Assembly: GCA_025449115.1 (NCBI GenBank)
Contig: JAHLKC010000023.1
Location: forward strand, 1-64,000
Reading direction: 5' to 3'
Length of the DNA: 64,000 nucleotides
Source: Chytridium lagenaria
Lineage: Eukaryota; Chytridiomycota; Chytridiomycetes; Chytridiales; Chytridiaceae
Both the position numbers and the translations under genes were made by a program. This document shows, piece after piece, positions 59,606 to 64,000 of the stretch. Position 1 is the first letter of the stretch. The number at the start of each line of letters is the position of its first letter. Under the pieces are notes generated by a model that was not told the DNA's origin, ran no database searches, and was given only the letters and a program-made list of their open reading frames with translations.

Positions 59606-60070
59606 TGTGACGGAACGAGCCTAGCTAGGGCGAAGGTTCGTCAAAGGGGAAATATTGAAGGAATATTTGAAAGGAGAGATGAGAGTTTTGAAGGGTTTTT
59701 ATTTAAGAAGAAGAAGCTGTTCAAAGTAGAAATGTTGATGAAGAAGTAGATGTTGAAGAAGTCAAAGAGAGAAGCTAGCCTTTTATAGGCGAAAACACGA
59801 AAAATAGAGTTGAAAGTTAAAGAAAGTTTAAGAAGCTTTTAGAACAAATAAAGAAGAATTTCGAAGAAAAGAAACATTTAGAATGAAAAGGAAAGTTCGA
59901 GTTTTAGCTAAGAATGGTAGAGAAAATAAAAGAACTTCGAATAAAGTTGGCAAAGTTGGGGCTAAGCGCGGCAACTTGCGGAAAAATAAACGAAGTGGAA
60001 AAATACAATAAGGAAGGTAATACAAGAAACATTGAAGTAATACAAGAGATATTAGGGAAATTCCGTCACA
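59606..60070 (-). repeat. 5' LTR of the chromovirus (465 bp)
   Basis: Upstream LTR on the coding strand, same length as and apparently identical to 54077-54541. It contains the element's promoter; an AT-rich ...TTTTATTTG... stretch is seen, but I cannot place a TATA box with certainty. Confidence 0.95.
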
Positions 60071-60313
60071 CGAAGTTTTTTCAAAGGACCTACATATTCG
60101 TAACGCTGGAAAGGACTTTGGGACGCTGGTTCTGTTCCTGCTGATGTTCTGCTGCTATGTCTGCTGTGTTATGTTTTGCAGCTATATTTTCTTGTTTGCT
60201 CTTTTATTTCGCTTCGTTTCTTTCTTTTGATGTCGCAATCTTTACTATCTCAAATTCGTGGCGTGCTCTTTTTTCTTTCTTGCTAATATATCAGCTGTCC
60301 CTGTCTCCTATAG
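60071..60313. repeat. Far half of the inverted duplicate of the tRNA-Ser segment
   Basis: Reverse complement of about 35549-35795. It begins with the CGAAG target duplication and continues TTTTTTCAAAGGACC. Together with 53886-54076 it restores the full duplicated segment once the chromovirus is removed. Confidence 0.9.
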
Positions 60314-61475
60314 TATAGCGCTGAGTCACATGGTATTGCTCTAGCAACTAGTCATTTTGAGGTGTTCTGCATCCAACTCAATTAAGACTCATTTAACATC
60401 GTGTATTTGTGCTTGTAAATATCATTGTTTAATCATCCTGGTTGCTTTACTGGAATCCGAAGAAAGACCATACCAGAACTAAAGACGGCGAGTTTGGGTG
60501 CGCGATGACCGACTGAAGTCAGCACAATTACAAGATTATGGATAATTGGTTAGAACAGTCGCGTTCTCAAAAACGGACTACTTTGTAAGACCGGTAGCTA
60601 TTTAATGGCCCCTGTGAAACTACGGCCTCCTACCACGTATCCAATTTCAATAGGACTAGTACTGTCTAGTGGTACTTAGAACCTGTCATCACAAAATTAA
60701 AAGGTTAGTGAATATGACAGTGTATAACCAATGTCCAGAGGATGAAAGAGAGGATCTCAATGATGACCAGCGGGAACAAAAGAAAGGTAAAGGGAAAATA
60801 GGTATACAAGCATGGCAAAGGAGAACGGGAAGGGTAACTTAACCGGGTTTTCTTAAAATAGATCTTCGCAACCTTTTTTACCCATTCCATCGTCAGTTGT
60901 GGTGGTAAGGGCGTCTTCTAGCAATCCCAATCCTTAGACCAGTCTCCAACCCGTAGCGACAACAATGAGGAGGAACTGCTTTTTACTCCATCGCACCGGC
61001 CGTGAGCTGAAGGGCTTGTTGATCAGGGCCTTGCAGCGGCCAATAACCCAACACCACGGAGTATACGCGGTGTATCCTGAGACGGGAAAGAGGCACTTCC
61101 AGGTAACACTATCCAATACTCACCGTTAGGCCAGCGGTTGGCGCGCGTGTACTGGAGAAGGCCTGGACCTGGAGCTGGACAGGACTAGGAACAGATTTAA
61201 ATGGGACAACTTCTCCAACCTTTATTGTACTCCCCACTCGCCAGTAATAAATAAAACATGTACAAAGATAAATAGGGTATAAAGAGGCGAGGGAAAAAGA
61301 AAGAGATAAATACATATAAATACAAACACTATTAGTCAACAAGAAGGGAAAACTCGGGACAAAAAAGGTAAGTAAAAGGCTTACCTTGACGAGTCCCTGG
61401 ACTTGGTAACGTATAAACAGGAAGGGGTAACGCTATCAAATAAATGAATACGATACTGATAAGCATTGATGAAGA
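60314..61475. other. Region without a recognised gene
   Basis: Short open frames only. The stretch 60890-61200 is GC-richer and may be retroelement debris, but no motif was found. The repeat R1 copy begins at 61476. Confidence 0.35.
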
Positions 61476-62427
61476 GGATGTGGTGTGAAGTTCTAGTGGT
61501 TTTTCACTTCACACCTTCACTTTGAGTACTTAAGTGATTCCTATTACTTTACGTAAATGGACGCGACTTACGCGGTCCCAAGTGTAAATGCACGAAATCC
61601 TCTATTCTTTTCCCTTATGTTATAGGGTTTTTACTGAAGGAGGTGACATGGACTTTACGCGCGTTCGAGGTATCGGCGCCGTGTAAAGCTGTGTGTTCTG
61701 TGTTTTGTTTGTTTTTGGGTGGTATCCATTTCATGTATTAAGTTAATAGATGGATTGTTGACCTTCATTTCTGCTCTTTGAGATTTGAGGCTCCTCTGGG
61801 GCTCTCTTGCCCATGACTCCCCTTGCCATCCACCATTAATATATTCAGGGAATACCTGCCTACCCCTCTGCTGTCGCCGCCAGGCTATTCCTCTTGCAGT
61901 CAGCTTACTGGGCTGAACCCAGGGAACAAAGGCAGCTTTGGAGCTGGTTCAATCCCAGTATTTCGCCTCCTTAGCTGAAGCCTAGTTCTGATCCCCTATC
62001 CATTGATGGCAGGATCACGGCGTGACGGGCTAGCCATCACTCCTTCCTATGTCCCCCAATGACGTTGGCAGTTGATGCAGTGAGCAGATGCTGCATGCCC
62101 TGCTTTGCAACGTAGGCTGGAAAGGGAGTGCACATACAGCTGGTGAAAAGGTGATTGAAGCATGGCGGAGAGTGGCTCCCCCACGGTGTGTTCTAGGACG
62201 CCAGGTGTACAAGCACAAGGTATGTTATATGTGTTATTGCCCCTTTTATTACTAGAAACCCTTGACTACATTGTCGACGCCGGAAACCAAGCAGGGACTT
62301 CCTACTTACAGAACTTCATGATCCATGTTCCGCTGTAGGCTTGGAACTCTTGAAGACATCCACCCCATCTCCTAATTCAAATATGAGGACATATGGAGGG
62401 CCAGGTGTAAATAACCAATGATGTCGC
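61476..62427. repeat. Dispersed repeat R1, copy 2 (empty site for the solo-LTR-like unit)
   Basis: Matches 27521-28140 and then 29069-29476 directly joined, with one GCCCTG at about 62093-62098 where copy 1 carries the 928-bp insert. It begins with the GGTGTGAAGT...ACTTCACACC palindrome (10-bp arms) and ends at ATGATGTCG. Confidence 0.88.
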
Positions 62428-63224
62428 AGTGGTATATAGCGGTATCCATTAGATATTGATTAATCTCCGCGGCAGAACGTGTGTAGAAGGTATACCTTTG
62501 ACAGTGTGGACACGTAATATTATGTTGTAATAATATTTTGAAGTTTGCTATTATTGCTGACGCGTCCAGTTCATCTTTTTAGCGCGTCAATATATTGTCA
62601 ATATGACTTTAACGCTTTCGTTTTGATTGTTCCTCTATCCATTGTTCTTCTATTTGCATCACCGTCATGTTTAGTCAAGGGCTGACTACCCATTTTTCCG
62701 TTGATTCAGTGTAGTTTTTTTCAGCTTCTTTAGTTCACATTGTCTGGGCCACAACATTTAAATGTTTAAGGAAGATAAGATTATTCCATATGTTCTATTC
62801 ATTAGTTTACTGGGAAATACGGAGAGCATGCAAATGATGTTATTGTACCTTTTGGTATAAAAGGCGCTGTTTATTATATTATGTAAAACTACTTGATTAA
62901 TCAAATAAAAGGAAGGAGCTAAAGAATAGAAGAACTTCAAACATCAAAAGTTTTAGGGTGAGTCCTCATGTATTGGCTTTATTTGAGTTTACATGTGTAC
63001 GGCAACATAATAGTGTGTATAAAATATTTGCGTCTTGCTCAGCATACACTTGTTCTTCACACATGCACAAAGAAAATATTGTTTAACTGCATTTTGTTAG
63101 AGCAAAGCAATAAACAAAAATAGAAAGTCCCTCCAAAAAGTTCATGGCTACTTTTATTATTTTGTTCTTTTCCTTTAAAGATATACTTCCCAACAAACGC
63201 TCACAGATATAATGCTCTATATTG
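62428..63224. other. AT-rich region without a recognised gene
   Basis: About 800 bp between repeat R1 copy 2 and the inverted LTR-like unit. Only short open frames and AT-rich sequence are seen. Confidence 0.4.
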
Positions 63225-64000
63225 GAAGTTAAGAATTACTTATTCACTGGCCTATGGCTCATAAGGACATTTTTTCTAAGTCCATTGAGTTCCGTTAGAG
63301 CCCGCGTCGATGCGTATATTTACGTGTCATACTTAATCCTCCCTTCTTTTCCCTTTGGGTTTTTTATATATTCTTTTTCCTCACGTTTACAGGGCTAATA
63401 TTGAAAGAGGTGGCGCGCATATATGCCGTTTACGTGTGCGTGCATATGTTGTGTCTATTATTTATTTGTGTTTTGTGTATTACTTTAATCTGAGAAATTC
63501 TTGACTTAATTGTACCTACTGAATTCAGTAGTTGATATTGAGTTGATCCCCTATCCTCTTTCCCCATGCACGTGGCCCTGCAACGTGATCTTCCCTTCGC
63601 TCTTAGTTTGATGACAGTCAACTCCTCTGCCCCTTACCACCTTGTGAAGCCGCAATCCGGCTGTTTTTAGACAGAAGGCTGTGATCAAACTCCTCCTCAT
63701 TCACAGTGTCCTTTAGTTGATGCTTGGTTGACTACATTCTACCTCTGGTGCTCTCTGACCCAATGATCAGGCTCTAATGGCAGGCAATGAGTGAGGTTAC
63801 CCTGTTCTAAGCTCTGAGAGACAAACGAGAGCCTATGGTCCAAAAGGTGCCATAGTAGGGTGGCATGGAGACTTATAGCCATCCCTGATCGCCTGGAGAT
63901 GATCTGGTTTTGATATTGGTGTAGAAGCAAGGTGAGTCGATATCGAAGATACTACCTTAGAAAAGCAGAATCTCGCAATCACTCACCCACACCATTGCCA
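63225..64000 (-). mobile_element. Inverted, diverged copy of the LTR-like unit of 28141-29068 (runs off the window)
   Basis: From about 63230 (GGCCTATGGCTCATAAGGAC) to the window end this sequence is the reverse complement of about 29050 down to 28284, with many point differences and small gaps. It covers about 83% of the unit; the remainder lies beyond the window. It confirms that the 928-bp unit is a mobile repeat in its own right. If it is an LTR of a full element, the internal part would lie beyond base 64000. Confidence 0.85.

Larger units (their letters stand above)
54077..60070 (-). mobile_element. Complete Ty3/gypsy chromovirus, LTR retrotransposon, coding on minus strand
   Basis: A 5,994-bp element with two 465-bp LTRs that appear identical, TGTGACGGAA...TTCCGTCACA ends, and a perfect 5-bp target duplication CGAAG (54072-54076 and 60071-60075). 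Order on the minus strand: 5' LTR, primer binding site, gag, protease, reverse transcriptase, RNase H, integrase with chromodomain-like end, polypurine tract, 3' LTR. Identical LTRs mean very recent insertion. It sits 16 bp upstream of tRNA-Ser(GCT), within the inverted duplicate of the tRNA segment, whose other copy at 35.8 kb is uninterrupted. Confidence 0.95.

Noticed and set aside
1..64000. CRISPR arrays, bacterial operons, secondary-metabolite core enzymes or a defence island
   Set aside because: No regularly spaced repeats, no polyketide or peptide synthetase motifs, no bacterial ribosome-binding sites; the gene content is ordinary fungal nuclear DNA plus mobile elements.

Overview
The window looks like a stretch of nuclear DNA from a filamentous basidiomycete fungus, probably an agaricomycete; this is inference, not a database match. 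The genes carry many short introns (about 39-100 bp, GTRNGY...YAG), there are tRNA-Ser genes with eukaryotic A and B boxes, and the conserved genes are eukaryotic: TEN1, TMEM50/UPF0220, CCR4, a sterol-desaturase-type hydroxylase, AlkB-type dioxygenases and KNH/SH3 membrane proteins. The mobile elements (a Ty3/gypsy chromovirus, a Crypton-like tyrosine-recombinase element and a non-LTR-type reverse transcriptase) also fit a fungus.

Layout. 1-419: the start of a Q/P-rich protein that leaves the window. 420-7426: gene-poor, AT-rich, one microsatellite. 7427-8578: a three-exon orphan gene. 10891-13096: divergent TEN1 and hydroxylase genes. 13292-16423: two tandem CUE-AlkB-GRF dioxygenase paralogues. 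16866-20891: a large polyproline protein. 20892-22989: no gene, but a perfect 30-bp hairpin. 22990-30000: a repeat island with a decayed reverse transcriptase, two decayed gag-like reading frames, a dispersed repeat and a 928-bp solo-LTR-like insertion. 30965-31624: a small gene. 32417-34956: a decayed Crypton-like element between 18-bp direct repeats. 35802-35972: two tRNA-Ser genes. 36370-46773: five consecutive minus-strand genes, four of them single-pass or anchored membrane proteins (two with a C-terminal SH3 domain, one with KNH-type domains). 47045-53243: divergent TMEM50-like and CCR4 genes. 53890-54060: an inverted second copy of the tRNA-Ser pair. 54077-60070: a complete chromovirus inserted 16 bp upstream of one of those tRNAs. 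61476-64000: further copies of the repeats of the 27-29 kb island.

Two things run through the window. First, the mobile elements can be ordered by nesting, because two insertions have an 'empty' counterpart in the same window: the chromovirus (unoccupied copy of the target at 35.8 kb) and the solo-LTR-like unit (unoccupied copy at 62.1 kb). Second, otherwise well-conserved genes are repeatedly broken by single-base insertions or deletions, many in homopolymers (hydroxylase, AlkB copy B, polyproline gene, one SH3 gene, TMEM50, CCR4, gag/pol). Conserved motifs and introns continue after each break, so I read most of these as base-calling errors in the assembly, not as pseudogenes.

No bacterial-style operon, CRISPR array or defence island is present. 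The best candidates for new biology are the tandem CUE-AlkB-GRF pair, the tRNA-targeted chromovirus, the hairpin locus and the cluster of membrane SH3/KNH genes.
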